From: an uncultured Clostridia bacterium
Lineage (GTDB): Bacteria; Bacillota; Clostridia; UBA1381
NCBI GenBank assembly: GCA_947624165.1
Contig: CANQJC010000014.1
Location: forward strand, 1-50,146
Reading direction: 5' to 3'
DNA: 50,146 nt
Within the stretch, counting starts at the first letter, position 1. Each line of letters begins with the position of its first letter. Below, in pieces: positions 27,905 to 36,950 of the stretch. Made by a program: the position numbers and the translations under genes. The notes under the pieces were generated by a model. That model saw only the letters and a list, made by a program, of their open reading frames with translations, was not told the DNA's origin and searched no databases.

Positions 27905-29176
27905 TTATTTTGTAATTTTATCCGTACCCATAAACGGAACGAGAACGTCGGGAATTGTAACGGAGCCGTCTTCGTTTTGGAAGTTTTCCAAAATCGCGGC
28001 GACTGTTCTGCCGACCGCAAGACCCGAACCGTTAAGAGTATGAACGAATTGAGCTTTGTCCTTCGGCGTTTCTTTATACCTGATATTTGCGCGGCGCGCC
28101 TGATAATCTTCAAAATTCGAGCAAGAGGAGATTTCAACGTATCTGTTATAGCTCGGCATCCATACTTCGATATCGTATGTTTTTGCGGACGAAAAGCCCA
28201 AATCGCCCGTAGAAAGACAAACGACTCTGTATGCTATACCGAGTTTACGCAAAAGCATTTCCGCGTCGTTTGTAAGCTTTTCAAGCTCGTCGTAGCTTGT
28301 TTCCGGCTTGACGAATTTGACAAGCTCCACCTTATTGAACTGGTGCTGTCTGATAAGACCGCGCGTGTCGCGACCCGCGCTTCCCGCTTCCGCTCGGAAA
28401 CATGCGGAATAAGCGCAGTATTTGATAGGAAGCTGATCTCCGCTTAAAATTTCGTCTCTGTGCAGATTTGTAACGGGAACTTCGGCGGTAGGAATAAGGA
28501 AAAATCCGTTATTTACCACTTTAAACGCATCCTCCTCAAATTTCGGGAGCTGACCCGTTCCCGTCATGGAATCACGGTTGACCATATACGGCGGGAATAT
28601 TTCGGTGTATCCCGATTCCTCCGTATGAGTGTTAAGGAAAAATTGTATTACGGCTCTTTCAAGTCTCGCGCCGAGACCCTTATATACAGTAAAACGCGTT
28701 CCCGCGATTTTTGTTCCGCGTTCAAAATCGAGTATACCGAGATTTGTTCCTATGTCCCAGTGAGCGAGGGGTTCAAAATCGAATTTTCTCGGTTCCGAAA
28801 ATTTTCTTATTTCGACATTTTCGCTGTCGTCCGCTCCGACAGGTACGTTTTCGTTCGGGATATTCGGGATTTTCAGCATAAAATCACGGAGTTTCGCGTC
28901 GATTTCTCTTACTTTGTCGTCATCGGATTTTATTTCGTTGCTCAGCTCTTTCATTTTGGCGAAGATAGGAGCGGTGTCCTCTCCGGCTTTTTTCATCTGC
29001 GGAATTTTTTTGCTTATTTCGTTTTGCTTCGCCTTTTTTTGCTCGACCTCCGTAAGCAGGGCGCGTCTCTCCCTGTCAAGCTGTATGGCGGGTTCTATGT
29101 CGAGGTCGTTGTTGCGTTTTTTCAAAGCGTCCTTTATACGCTCGGGTTCTTGTCTTAAAATTTTAATATCTAACAT
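27905..29176 (-). CDS. serS: Seryl-tRNA synthetase
   Basis: This 423-residue class II synthetase has an N-terminal antiparallel coiled-coil arm (residues 1-105: [21 protein letters not shown] type) that grips the long variable arm of tRNA-Ser. The catalytic domain follows, with [12 protein letters not shown], the motif 2 loop [25 protein letters not shown], and motif 3 near the C-terminus ([18 protein letters not shown]). Length is standard. The frame runs 11 codons further up, but the ATG at 29176 gives the family start MLDIKILRQ and follows AAAGGA. serS near the origin is also seen in Bacillus. It lies downstream of the parAB group on the same strand. Confidence 0.96.
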   Translation of the reverse strand: MLDIKILRQEPERIKDALKKRNNDLDIEPAIQLDRERRALLTEVEQKKAKQNEISKKIPQMKKAGEDTAPIFAKMKELSNEIKSDDDKVREIDAKLRDFMLKIPNIPNENVPVGADDSENVEIRKFSEPRKFDFEPLAHWDIGTNLGILDFERGTKIAGTRFTVYKGLGARLERAVIQFFLNTHTEESGYTEIFPPYMVNRDSMTGTGQLPKFEEDAFKVVNNGFFLIPTAEVPVTNLHRDEILSGDQLPIKYCAYSACFRAEAGSAGRDTRGLIRQHQFNKVELVKFVKPETSYDELEKLTNDAEMLLRKLGIAYRVVCLSTGDLGFSSAKTYDIEVWMPSYNRYVEISSCSNFEDYQARRANIRYKETPKDKAQFVHTLNGSGLAVGRTVAAILENFQNEDGSVTIPDVLVPFMGTDKITK

Positions 29177-29222
29177 TTTTATTATCCTTTCTGTTTTTTT
29201 ATTCAACAATATAAATTTACCG

Positions 29223-29633
29223 TTATTCCGCTTCGACGGCGGCTTTTATATTATCGTAAATAATTTTTTGATCTACCGAAAGCTCGTCGTATTTTACAGC
29301 GTTTATAAGCTCGTACGCTTTGGCGTTGTTTCCGAGCGAAAAATATCCGTTCGCGCTTAAAAGCAGGTCGTTCATTGTTTGCTTTTCTTCAAGGATCTTA
29401 TTTTTTTCTTTCAGAGCGTTGTTTTCCTCGATAAGATTTTTGTTTTCCTCGCTCAGAACAGCCGCGCGTTCGGTTATTCCCGAATCGGTGTTACCGGCGG
29501 TCCCTTCTATTTGCGGCTGCTTTTTTTCCAGATTCGTTTGTCCGAAAAAAGACAATATGATAAGCAGCACCGCCACGACGAAAATCAGCGCGGTATACAG
29601 AAACAAAGATTTATTGTTATTTTTATTAGCCAT
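29223..29633 (-). CDS. Membrane-anchored coiled-coil protein of unknown function
   Basis: This 136-residue protein has a short Asn/Lys-rich N-terminus, one transmembrane helix (about residues 10-31), then a Glu/Lys/Asn coiled coil ([24 protein letters not shown], shown only in part here). It ends in a small helical region like one TPR hairpin ([20 protein letters not shown]). I do not recognise the family. It overlaps the DUF4446 gene by 8 nt and precedes serS by 46 bp, so it belongs to the parAB-DUF4446 transcript. The likely arrangement is one helix in the membrane with the coiled coil on one face; topology is not certain. Confidence 0.75.
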   Translation of the reverse strand: MANKNNNKSLFLYTALIFVVAVLLIILSFFGQTNLEKKQPQIEGTAGNTDSGITERAAVLSEENKNLIEENNALKEKNKILEEKQTMNDLLLSANGYFSLGNNAKAYELINAVKYDELSVDQKIIYDNIKAAVEAE

Positions 29634-30132
29634 TGTTATCCGTCCCCATCAGCTTACTTTTCGCTTCGCCGAGAGCCTTTTTTTCTTCGTCAAGAAGCTT
29701 TACGGGCGTCTCGCCGCCGACAACCTCGCGAACGTATGTGTTGCAGGAATTGTGACCGTAAAGAGAAGTCAAAATAATTCCGTCGTTGTTATTGTTCAAA
29801 ATCACGAGCGCGAAACTGAGATTGCCTTTTACGTCGTCATACGCGTCAAAATTGACGATCGCCGTTTTTTTCAATGATATGTTCGAATCCTTTTCACAAT
29901 TTGCAAGACGCGACAGAAGTACCGCGTCGGACGTGTCATTTACAGTTTTTGACAAGTCGTCCACCTTATCGTAATAATCTTTTAGCGCGCTTATGATATC
30001 GCCGTCGTCCGAATAGTCCATAAGGGTGCTTATTTTTGATGAGTTTACCGAATTTAATATAAAACAGATAATAATCAAAATCATCATTATAGCGAGAGCT
30101 ATAAAAAGTATTGTGTTGTTGTCAAATGTCAT
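29626..30132 (-). CDS. DUF4446 family membrane protein
   Basis: This 168-residue protein has an N-terminal transmembrane helix (about residues 8-27), a helical linker, and then the DUF4446 core. The core is recognised by AIVNFDAYDDVKGNLSFAL, NNDGIILTSLYG and the terminal LDEEKKAL segment. Known: this family often lies beside parB in Clostridia and related groups, as here, 33 bp after parB. Its function is not established; the constant link to parAB suggests a membrane role around the origin or cell pole. GAAAGGAGA precedes the ATG. Confidence 0.85.
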   Translation of the reverse strand: MTFDNNTILFIALAIMMILIIICFILNSVNSSKISTLMDYSDDGDIISALKDYYDKVDDLSKTVNDTSDAVLLSRLANCEKDSNISLKKTAIVNFDAYDDVKGNLSFALVILNNNNDGIILTSLYGHNSCNTYVREVVGGETPVKLLDEEKKALGEAKSKLMGTDNNG

Positions 30133-30165
30133 TTTTTTCTCCTTTCAACAATCGGGCGTGTTTTG

Positions 30166-31047
30166 TTATTTTATATCGAAAAATCCGAGAATACGTTCAA
30201 GGTCGTCGTTTCCGTAATATTCAATTTCTATTTTTCCTTTTTTCGGCGTATGGTTTATCGTGACTTTTGTTCCCATAGCCGAAGAAAGATCGTTTTGAAT
30301 TTTTTCGATCTCAATATCGTAAGCCGTTTTTTCCTTCGGCTTTTTTGACGGTCGTTTTTTTTGAAGCTGCTTTGCCAAAGCCTCCGCTTGTCTTACGCTC
30401 AAGCCGTCCTCTATAATTCGTTTCGAGAGAGCTTGGCGCAGCTGTTTTCCTTCAACGGAAAGCACGGCGCGCGCGTGTCCGCTCGTAAGCCGACCTGAAA
30501 TGACAAGCTTTTGTATGTCTCCCTCCAGCGTCAAAAGTCTCAGCGAATTGGCTACCGCGCTTCGGCTTTTACCGACCCGCTTGCTTATCAGCTCCTGAGT
30601 AAGATTAAATTCCTCCATAAGCAGATTGTAACCGACAGCTTCTTCGATCGGATTAAGATTTTCGCGCTGTAAATTTTCTATAAGCGCGATCTCCGCAACC
30701 TGTTCGTCGCTGTAAGATCGGACGATAGCCGGGATTTCTTTGATTTTTGCTTTTTTTGCCGCGCGCCATCGTCTTTCTCCCGCGACGATTTTGTAAGAAC
30801 CGTCTTTGAGCGGCGCGACGATGATAGGCTGAATAAGCCCGTGTTCCTTTATGGATTCCGCAAGCTCCGCGATTTTTTCTTCGTCGAAGCTTCGGCGCGG
30901 CTGTTTTTTGTTCGGCTCTATAAGAGATACCCTTATATTCGTAATATCTCCTTCGCCGACATTTTTTATATCGGGCGAAGCTATTTCTTTTATGTCATTT
31001 TCTCCGAAGAGTGTGCCGAGACCTTTTCCGAGACCTTTCTTTGCCAT
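30166..31047 (-). CDS. parB: Chromosome partitioning protein ParB / Spo0J
   Basis: This 293-residue protein binds parS and loads as a CTP-dependent clamp. The N-terminal CTPase domain has QPRRSFDEEKIAELAESI, the GERRWRAAKKA box near 95 and the ENLQRENLNPIEEA segment. The central helix-turn-helix is around KRVGKSRSAVANSLRLL near 160, and GHARAVLSV follows. The C-terminal dimerisation domain ends at GFFDIK. It lies 25 bp after parA. Two perfect-symmetry parS-like sites lie 0.9 and 2.7 kb upstream. It is the chromosomal Spo0J type, not a plasmid KorB type. Confidence 0.96.
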   Translation of the reverse strand: MAKKGLGKGLGTLFGENDIKEIASPDIKNVGEGDITNIRVSLIEPNKKQPRRSFDEEKIAELAESIKEHGLIQPIIVAPLKDGSYKIVAGERRWRAAKKAKIKEIPAIVRSYSDEQVAEIALIENLQRENLNPIEEAVGYNLLMEEFNLTQELISKRVGKSRSAVANSLRLLTLEGDIQKLVISGRLTSGHARAVLSVEGKQLRQALSKRIIEDGLSVRQAEALAKQLQKKRPSKKPKEKTAYDIEIEKIQNDLSSAMGTKVTINHTPKKGKIEIEYYGNDDLERILGFFDIK

Positions 31048-31072
31048 ATACTCACCCCTTAACCGAAAATAT

Positions 31073-31837
31073 TTACGAATTGTTTTTTATAACTTCCTTC
31101 GCGAGAGCCATATACGCGTCCGCGCCCTTTGAAGTACGGTCGTAGTTTATGATGGGCTCGCCGAAAGAAGGCGATTCGCTCAGTCTTACGTTCCTCGGAA
31201 TAACGGTTTTAAAGACCTTGTCGGGGAAAAACCTTTTAACTTCGTCGAGGACTTGTATCGAAAGATTCGTCCTTCCGTCATACATCGTAGCGAGCACGCC
31301 CTCTATCTCGATTTGAGGATTAAGCTTTTTCTTGATGGTTTTTACCGTGGAAATAAGCTGACTTAAACCCTCGAGCGCGTAATATTCGCACTGTATCGGA
31401 ATAAGGACCGTGTCCGACGCCGTGAGAATGTTTATCGTTATCATTCCGAGCGCGGGAGGAGAGTCGAGAATTATGAAATCAAAATCGTCTTTTATCCCGC
31501 TTATGGCATTTTTCAGGAAAAATTCACGGTTTTCCTCGTATGCCAGCTCGATTTCCGCCGCGCTCATGTCAGGCGAGGACGGAAGAATGTACAGATTGCC
31601 GTATTTTGTTTTTATAATCGCGTCTTTTGTTTTTGAACCGTCGGCAAGACAGTCATAGACGGAAATTTTATAATCGTCTTTTTCTATTCCCAAACCGCTT
31701 GTCGAATTGCCCTGCGGGTCGCAGTCGATAAGCAGCGTCTTTTTACCCTCGCATGCGAGACACGACGCGAGGTTAACGGAGGTCGTCGTTTTTCCGACGC
31801 CGCCCTTTTGGTTTGTTACCGCTATTGTTTTTGCCAT
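31073..31837 (-). CDS. parA: Chromosome partitioning ATPase ParA / Soj
   Basis: This 254-residue deviant Walker ATPase helps ParB move and segregate origins and, in Bacillus, regulates DnaA. The motif KGGVGKTT is at residues 10-17. IDCDPQGNSTSGL follows near 38, then FIILDSPPALGMITIN near 117 and VIPRNVRLSEAP-type (here VIPRNVRLSESPS) near 210. The ATG at 31837, after GGAG (31843-31846), gives the normal MAKTIAVTNQ start; the GTG/ATG four codons upstream is less likely. First gene of parA-parB-DUF4446-coiled-coil-serS. Confidence 0.96.
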   Translation of the reverse strand: MAKTIAVTNQKGGVGKTTTSVNLASCLACEGKKTLLIDCDPQGNSTSGLGIEKDDYKISVYDCLADGSKTKDAIIKTKYGNLYILPSSPDMSAAEIELAYEENREFFLKNAISGIKDDFDFIILDSPPALGMITINILTASDTVLIPIQCEYYALEGLSQLISTVKTIKKKLNPQIEIEGVLATMYDGRTNLSIQVLDEVKRFFPDKVFKTVIPRNVRLSESPSFGEPIINYDRTSKGADAYMALAKEVIKNNS

Positions 31838-31867
31838 TGTATTCTCCAATATATTAAGCTTAAATTC

Positions 31868-31917
31868 CGAAACGAAAAAGCTTTCGTTTCGCCGCCGTTC
31901 GTTTTCGCGGGAAAACG
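31868..31917. other. Two adjacent hairpins upstream of parA
   Basis: CGAAACGAAA pairs with TTTCGTTTCG (31868-31891), and CGTTTTC with GAAAACG (31900-31917). They lie in the divergent parA-gerA region and could sit in the parA leader. Neither is followed by a T-run on the parA strand. Confidence 0.5.
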
Positions 31918-31968
31918 GGCGTTGAACGTTTTATAAGAACATTATACCATAAAACTTTGATTTGTAAA

Positions 31969-31984
31969 TGTTTCACATGAAACA
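31969..31984. promoter_or_regulatory. parS: parS site 1
   Basis: TGTTTCACATGAAACA differs from the Spo0J-type consensus TGTTTCACGTGAAACA at one central base. It lies about 130 bp upstream of parA, in the region divergent to the gerA operon. Confidence 0.9.
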
Positions 31985-32111
31985 TTTTGAAAATTTAATA
32001 TTACTGTAATCTTTGTAAAATCGCACGGAAAAAATATGTATATTTTTGAAAATTTTTAAAATAATAGATGTAACCGAAAACAAACGAAACGTCGGAAGGG
32101 AGAAACGAAAA

Positions 32112-33752
32112 ATGAAGGGTATTTTTAACGCGGTCAAGGATTACCTGCTGTTTGTTCCGTCCGCGCGGGAAGAAAATTTTTATTTGAGATCCGACAAAAG
32201 CAATACGGAATACGACGTTCGCGGCGAGGACGGGGAGACGACGGAAAACGACGTTGTGTTTGAGAGTATCGAACAAAACATTTCATACGTAAAAAAAAGA
32301 TTTACTTATCCGATAAACAACGACGTCATCATACGCGAAATCAAAATGAAACGGGGACGCGGCGCGTTTATTGTTTTTATCGACGGTATGGTCAGCAGCG
32401 AGCTTGTGGACATGGCGGTCATAAAGACGCTGCTGGAGATACCGTATTTCTCGGACGACGCGATATATAAGTACGAGAACGAGATCAGCGAAAAATTTAT
32501 AGCTCATTCGCAGGCTTTTTTGACCGACAGCATGGATACTGTTTTTGAGGAGATCAATTTCGGCTCGTGCGCCGTTTTTGTGGACGGTTTCTCGAAGGCA
32601 TTTATGCTCGACGTGCGCGAATGGGGACACAGAAGCATAGACAAGCCGGAAAACGAGCAGTCGATTTACGGTCCGCAGGAGGCTTTTGCGGAGATGCTCC
32701 GCAACAATACCGCGCTTGTGCGGAAAATAATAAAAAATGAAAATCTTATCGCCGAAGGGATCAAAATAGGAAAAAAAAGCAAAACGCGCGGAGTTTTGTT
32801 ATATATTTCCGATATAGCCAATCCGAACCTTGTTAATGAAGCGCGCCGCCGGCTGAACGGCATAAACATGGATTATGTGATTTCAATAGAAGAAGTCGCC
32901 ATGATGATGGAGGAAAACACATTCTCCACGACGACGCATTTCCTCCAAACCGAGCGTCCGGACAGAGTGGCGCGCGCCTTGACGGAGGGGAGAGTCGCGT
33001 TTCTTTTGAACGGCAGCCCTCAGTGTCTTGTTATGCCCACGAATATTTTTGAGCTGACGCACGCCGTTTCGGACGATTATCTCAGGCTCCCTTACGCGAA
33101 CATGATACGGCTTATAAGAATAATAGCGATATTGTTTTCGGTCCTGCTTCCGGCTCTTTACCTCGCGATAACGCTTTTTCATCAGGAGATAATACCGACA
33201 TATCTGCTTTATTCCATAAGCGCGTCGCGCGAAAACGTGCCGTTTCCGAGCATACTGGAGCTTTTGCTGATGGATCTGTCTTTCGAAATGATACGCGAAG
33301 CGGGACTGAGAATGCCGGGACCGATAGGCTCGACGCTCGGAATAGTGGGAGGTCTTATCCTCGGACAAGCCGCGGTCAGCGCGAAAATCGTCAGTCCGAT
33401 AATGATAATAGTGATAGCAATAACCGGTATAGGGTCGTTTGCGACAGCCGACTATTCGTTAAGCTGGAGCTTTCGAGTCCTGCGGCTCGTGTTTGTCGTT
33501 TTGGCGTCGGTCATGGGTTTTTACGGTATCGCGATAGGACTGTTTGTTTACGCGCTTTCGCTCGCGTCGCAAAAGAGCTTCGGCGTGCCGTTTCTTGAAC
33601 CGACAATGAAGCTCAAAAATGACAGTATGACGAACGCCGTGCTTGTTAATCCCATATGGCGCAGAGAAAACCGTCCCGAATTTTTAAACACAAAAAATAC
33701 CCGAGAGGAACCGAAAATCAGCAGGAGCTGGAAAATCAAAAAAAGAGATTAA
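32112..33752 (+). CDS. Spore germination protein, GerAA family
   Basis: This 546-residue A subunit belongs to a nutrient germinant receptor, located in the spore inner membrane. A soluble N-terminal domain (1-340) includes VFIDGMVSSELVDMAVIKTL and VRALTEGRVAFLLNGSP-type (here VARALTEGRVAFLLNGSP) near 310. About five transmembrane helices follow (350-490), with the family motif FPSILELLLMDLSFEMIREAGLRMPGPIGS shown here only by name. It ends in a short basic tail. The ATG at 32112 follows GGAAGGG; the frame runs upstream without better signals. First gene of a gerA-type operon. No sigma-G promoter was identified with confidence. A SpoVAF paralogue is possible, but the B and C subunits follow directly. 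Confidence 0.93.
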   Translation: MKGIFNAVKDYLLFVPSAREENFYLRSDKSNTEYDVRGEDGETTENDVVFESIEQNISYVKKRFTYPINNDVIIREIKMKRGRGAFIVFIDGMVSSELVDMAVIKTLLEIPYFSDDAIYKYENEISEKFIAHSQAFLTDSMDTVFEEINFGSCAVFVDGFSKAFMLDVREWGHRSIDKPENEQSIYGPQEAFAEMLRNNTALVRKIIKNENLIAEGIKIGKKSKTRGVLLYISDIANPNLVNEARRRLNGINMDYVISIEEVAMMMEENTFSTTTHFLQTERPDRVARALTEGRVAFLLNGSPQCLVMPTNIFELTHAVSDDYLRLPYANMIRLIRIIAILFSVLLPALYLAITLFHQEIIPTYLLYSISASRENVPFPSILELLLMDLSFEMIREAGLRMPGPIGSTLGIVGGLILGQAAVSAKIVSPIMIIVIAITGIGSFATADYSLSWSFRVLRLVFVVLASVMGFYGIAIGLFVYALSLASQKSFGVPFLEPTMKLKNDSMTNAVLVNPIWRRENRPEFLNTKNTREEPKISRSWKIKKRD

Positions 33753-33753
33753 A

Positions 33754-33769
33754 TGTTTCATGTGAAACA
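33754..33769. promoter_or_regulatory. parS: parS site 2, inside the gerA operon
   Basis: TGTTTCATGTGAAACA is the exact reverse complement of parS site 1, 1,785 bp away. It begins one base after the stop codon of the GerAA gene and touches the AAAGGAG ribosome site of the next gene, so it must be kept in a translated operon. Confidence 0.88.
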
Positions 33770-33781
33770 AAAGGAGTCGTT

Positions 33782-34873
33782 ATGCTTCAAAAAAAAGAAA
33801 TGACCGCGTTGCTCATAAACGTCATATCGGTAAAAATGCTCTTGACTTTTCCGAGGATTTTTATCATAAACAGCGGAAACGCGGCATGGATACAGGCGAC
33901 ATATAATTTTATTGCGGTGTTTTTGATATTTCTTGTTACAAAAATGCTTTACCGCGGAAAGAAAAATATAATAGAGCTTGCGGAAACGGCGGGAGGAAAA
34001 CCGCTGAAAATCGTTGTGGGAATGATAGTTTTCGCGCTGCTTTTAATAAATTTCTCGTCGATAGTGCGGATTTTTCCCGAATCTGTAAAATCCGTGCTGT
34101 TACAGGATTTTAAAATAGAAGTTATAGTAATAGCGTTTGTGGTCGCGATCGCGATCGGCGCGTATATAGGCATACAGTCCATAGCCAAAATCAACTATAT
34201 TTTTATGCCGACGGCGGGCGCGGTCCTTCTGGCGTTCCTGCTTTTGCTTATACCCTATTACAGATTCAGCAATCTCATGCCGATTTTCGGCGAAGGCTAT
34301 AAATCCATTTTCTTAAAAGGCTTCAACACGGTTTCGCTTTTTTCCGACATGTTGTTTTTGAATATATTCCTTCCTTACTGCGAAAATGTGGGCGAAGCGA
34401 AAAAGAGCGGAACAAAGGCACTTCTTATAAGCGCGCTTATCGCCGTAGGTATTCTTGCCGCGTACTGCCTTGTTTATCCCTATCCCGCATCGAAGGAATT
34501 TATGATACCCGTGTACCAGCTTGCGCGCATAATTCACCTGAGCAGCTTTTTCAGCCGTTTTGAAGCGTTGTTCCAATTCGCGTGGTCGATACTGATCCTG
34601 CTGTACTCTTCGATTTATGTTTACGCCATGTGTTACGTGTGGCAAATCACGTTCAATCTGAAATTTTATCGCCCGCTGATTTTTCCGATAGTGCTTATAA
34701 GCAGCGTTATCGCCATGATACCAAGCTCCATGCTTGACTTGATAAACACGGAAGAAATAAAAAGTCTTATAGTGTATCCCGCCGCGTTTTTGCTTCCGAT
34801 AATATTCGGCGCGGTGTCGAGACGGTATTACGGCGAACGGACGCGAAAGGAGAACGCCGATGAAAAAGCTTAG
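33782..34873 (+). CDS. Spore germination permease, GerAB family
   Basis: This 363-residue B subunit is related to amino-acid/polyamine transporters and is believed to carry the germinant-binding site. About ten hydrophobic segments span the length. The start LQKKEMTALLINVISVKMLLTFPRIF is typical of the family, as is the SSFFSRFEALFQFAWSILILLYSSIY region near 260. The ATG at 33782 follows AAAGGAG, which directly abuts parS site 2; the longer frame would overlap the GerAA gene. It overlaps the GerAC gene by 14 nt. The ligand cannot be predicted. Confidence 0.92.
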   Translation: MLQKKEMTALLINVISVKMLLTFPRIFIINSGNAAWIQATYNFIAVFLIFLVTKMLYRGKKNIIELAETAGGKPLKIVVGMIVFALLLINFSSIVRIFPESVKSVLLQDFKIEVIVIAFVVAIAIGAYIGIQSIAKINYIFMPTAGAVLLAFLLLLIPYYRFSNLMPIFGEGYKSIFLKGFNTVSLFSDMLFLNIFLPYCENVGEAKKSGTKALLISALIAVGILAAYCLVYPYPASKEFMIPVYQLARIIHLSSFFSRFEALFQFAWSILILLYSSIYVYAMCYVWQITFNLKFYRPLIFPIVLISSVIAMIPSSMLDLINTEEIKSLIVYPAAFLLPIIFGAVSRRYYGERTRKENADEKA

Positions 34874-36245
34874 ACTTGCCGCAGCGGCTGCCGCCGCCGT
34901 TTTTCTTTCGTTTACTCTGAGCGGCTGTATGGGCAGAGAACCGAATGAGATAGCGTATATTGTCGCGCTCGGCATTGACATTCTCGACGAAAACAATTAT
35001 GAAATAACGATTCAATACGCGAATCCCACCGAAATAAGCGGCGGTGAGGAGGGCGGTAAAGCGGGCAGCGCGATAATCGAAAACATTAGCGTGGAAGCAC
35101 CGAATATTTACGCCGCCGTGGGACTTGCAAACAAAATAGTAAGCAAAACCTTCTCTCTTTCCCACGCGCGAATTATCGTTGTTTCCAAGGAAGTCGCGCA
35201 AAAGGGCTTAAGAGACATTACGGAAACGTTTATCAGGAGCGACGATCTGCGTCCCGATATATATCTCGCCGTTTCGGCTGACGGCGCGAACAAGTATTTG
35301 TCGTCTGTGAAACCGGCAATGGAAGTAAACCCTGCCAAATATTACCAGCTCGTTTACGATAAAAATACGTTTATGGGTATACCGATAGGCTCGGCAAAAG
35401 ATTTCTTTTTCGGTATAGAAACGGGAGATTACGACAGTTTTTTACCCATAGCGGGAGTAATCGGCAACGGTGACGAAAAAGAAAACGGCGAAGAAAAAAC
35501 GACCTCCGGCGGCTCGGACAGTGACAGCGAGGGGGGTATGTCGGGCGCGGGCGTTTCGGAGGAAGGGAGCGGCGCGGCGGGCGAAAACTCCGCGTCCTCG
35601 GAGGAGGCTTCGACGGACGAAAATTCCAAACAGCGCGAAGCCCCGCAAAATGAAAACGGCTTCGAATATAAAATGAAAAATTATATCGGCGGTCAAGCCG
35701 CGGTGGAACTGAAAAACAAGAGCGAATCAATGGGACTGGCGGTGTTTTCGGGCGATAAGATAATTGGAGAAATAGGCTCGATAGACGCTCAAATGTTCAA
35801 GCTGCTCATGGGCGACTATAATTACAGCTATATCACGCTTTACAACGAGCAAACGCCCGAGGAGCCGGTCACGGTAAAGGTCATTCAGGAAAAAAATCCC
35901 GATTACGACATAAACATCAAAAACAAAACCGTAAATGTGAAGCTTACCATGGAAGGCGACGTTTCGTCGCTCCCGTATGATTATAATCTCGAAAACGATA
36001 TAGCGCGGTTCGAAGCAAATTCCGAAAAATATATAAGCGAGGACTGCCGTAATTTTATGACCGGCTTTATAAACAGGTACGACAGCGACATATTTCGGCT
36101 CAAAGAACGCTGCAAGAAAAAATTTCTTACCGATGTCGCATACGACGAGTTTAAGAAAAATGTGGATTTTCGGGAGTATGATATCAACGTGGACGTGGAT
36201 TTCAGTATAAGAAGAACGGGACTTGTCGTGAGAGAAGGGAAATAA
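34860..36245 (+). CDS. Spore germination lipoprotein, GerAC family
   Basis: This 461-residue C subunit has a lipoprotein signal peptide with lipobox LSGC (Cys near residue 22). The family pattern NEIAYIVALGIDILDENNYEITIQYANP follows, then FSLSHARIIVVSKEVA and FIRSDDLRPDIYLAVS. The C-terminal Ger(x)C domain (from about 270) includes GLAVFSGDKIIGEI. An acidic, Gly/Ser/Glu-rich low-complexity insert of about 65 residues (200-266) separates the two halves and is not usual for the family. AAAGGAGA precedes the ATG. It is translationally coupled to GerAB, and its stop overlaps the start of a small membrane protein. Confidence 0.92.
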   Translation: MKKLRLAAAAAAAVFLSFTLSGCMGREPNEIAYIVALGIDILDENNYEITIQYANPTEISGGEEGGKAGSAIIENISVEAPNIYAAVGLANKIVSKTFSLSHARIIVVSKEVAQKGLRDITETFIRSDDLRPDIYLAVSADGANKYLSSVKPAMEVNPAKYYQLVYDKNTFMGIPIGSAKDFFFGIETGDYDSFLPIAGVIGNGDEKENGEEKTTSGGSDSDSEGGMSGAGVSEEGSGAAGENSASSEEASTDENSKQREAPQNENGFEYKMKNYIGGQAAVELKNKSESMGLAVFSGDKIIGEIGSIDAQMFKLLMGDYNYSYITLYNEQTPEEPVTVKVIQEKNPDYDINIKNKTVNVKLTMEGDVSSLPYDYNLENDIARFEANSEKYISEDCRNFMTGFINRYDSDIFRLKERCKKKFLTDVAYDEFKKNVDFREYDINVDVDFSIRRTGLVVREGK

Positions 36246-36406
36246 TGGAAAAAATAATTTATATAACCGCCGTACTGATATGCGTTGTCAGAGTGGTCAA
36301 TTACGCAATTTACACGATAAAGGATAAAAACAAAACCGGCGGCGCGGCACTGTTTGTAATGGCGGCGATCGCCGCGTCGACGTCGGTATATTTTTTCATG
36401 AAATAG
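36245..36406 (+). CDS. Small two-helix membrane protein at the end of the gerA operon
   Basis: This 53-residue protein starts at an ATG that overlaps the GerAC stop (TAATG). Two hydrophobic segments (residues 4-17 and 33-51) flank a Lys-rich loop (YTIKDKNKT). This is the pattern of the small membrane proteins sometimes found as a fourth (D) gene beside ger receptors. No family is assigned by sequence alone. Tight coupling to gerAC and clean codon use support a real gene. Confidence 0.7.
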   Translation: MEKIIYITAVLICVVRVVNYAIYTIKDKNKTGGAALFVMAAIAASTSVYFFMK

Positions 36407-36410
36407 ATAC

Positions 36411-36439
36411 TTGAAAAAACGACGCCGACAGTATATAAT
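36411..36439 (+). promoter_or_regulatory. Promoter of the SLOG-family gene
   Basis: TTGAAA (36411-36416), 17 bp and TATAAT (36434-36439) lie just before the ribosome site GAGGTGG. Confidence 0.75.
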
Positions 36440-36457
36440 AGCTGTGAGGTGGTTTTT

Positions 36458-36949
36458 TTGGAAAAGAGCAGAACGTGTTTTTTTACCGGACACCGGCGTA
36501 TAAACGGCGATAAAGAGGAAGAAATCAAAAAAACGCTCGTCAAACATATAGAAAACCTTATCGTCGAATATGACGTTAAAAATTTTATAACGGGCGGCGC
36601 GGTCGGTTTTGATACGATCGCAGCGGAAGCGGTAATTGCCGTGCGGAAAAAATATCCGCACATTAAGCTTTGCCTGTATCTTCCGTGCCACGGTCAGGAA
36701 AAATACTGGAATTCCGCTCAAAGATACCGATACAGAATGATAATGTCGCAGGCTGACGAAAAGACGTACGTAACCGAAGGAGAATACACGGACGACTGTA
36801 TGCGGCTCAGAAACATGGAAATGACGCGTTCCTCGTCTTTTTGTATCGCGTTCTGTATAGTTTCGGCAAGCGGAACGGGCGCGACGCTCCGCGCGGCGCG
36901 CGCGTCGGGCGTTAACGTGATAAATACAGCAGATGAAATTTACGAATAA
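36458..36949 (+). CDS. SLOG-domain protein, DUF1273/YpsA-like
   Basis: This 163-residue Rossmann-like protein belongs to the superfamily of YpsA and DprA. The motifs are CFFTGHRRI (residues 6-14), FITGGAVGFDTIAAE near 47, CLYLPCHGQEKYW near 75, and the nucleotide-loop-like ASGTGATLRAA near 140. Known: SLOG domains bind nucleotides or nucleotide-derived ligands; YpsA affects cell division in Bacillus. The TTG at 36458 is chosen as start because GAGGTGG (36446-36452) lies 5 nt before it and it gives EKSRTCFFTGHR at the N-terminus. It stands alone, with promoter and terminator. The specific role is not assigned. Confidence 0.82.
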   Translation: MEKSRTCFFTGHRRINGDKEEEIKKTLVKHIENLIVEYDVKNFITGGAVGFDTIAAEAVIAVRKKYPHIKLCLYLPCHGQEKYWNSAQRYRYRMIMSQADEKTYVTEGEYTDDCMRLRNMEMTRSSSFCIAFCIVSASGTGATLRAARASGVNVINTADEIYE

Positions 36950-36950
36950 G

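Noticed and set aside
28460-29158. A 232-codon plus-strand frame
   Set aside because: It is antisense to serS, which is complete and conserved.
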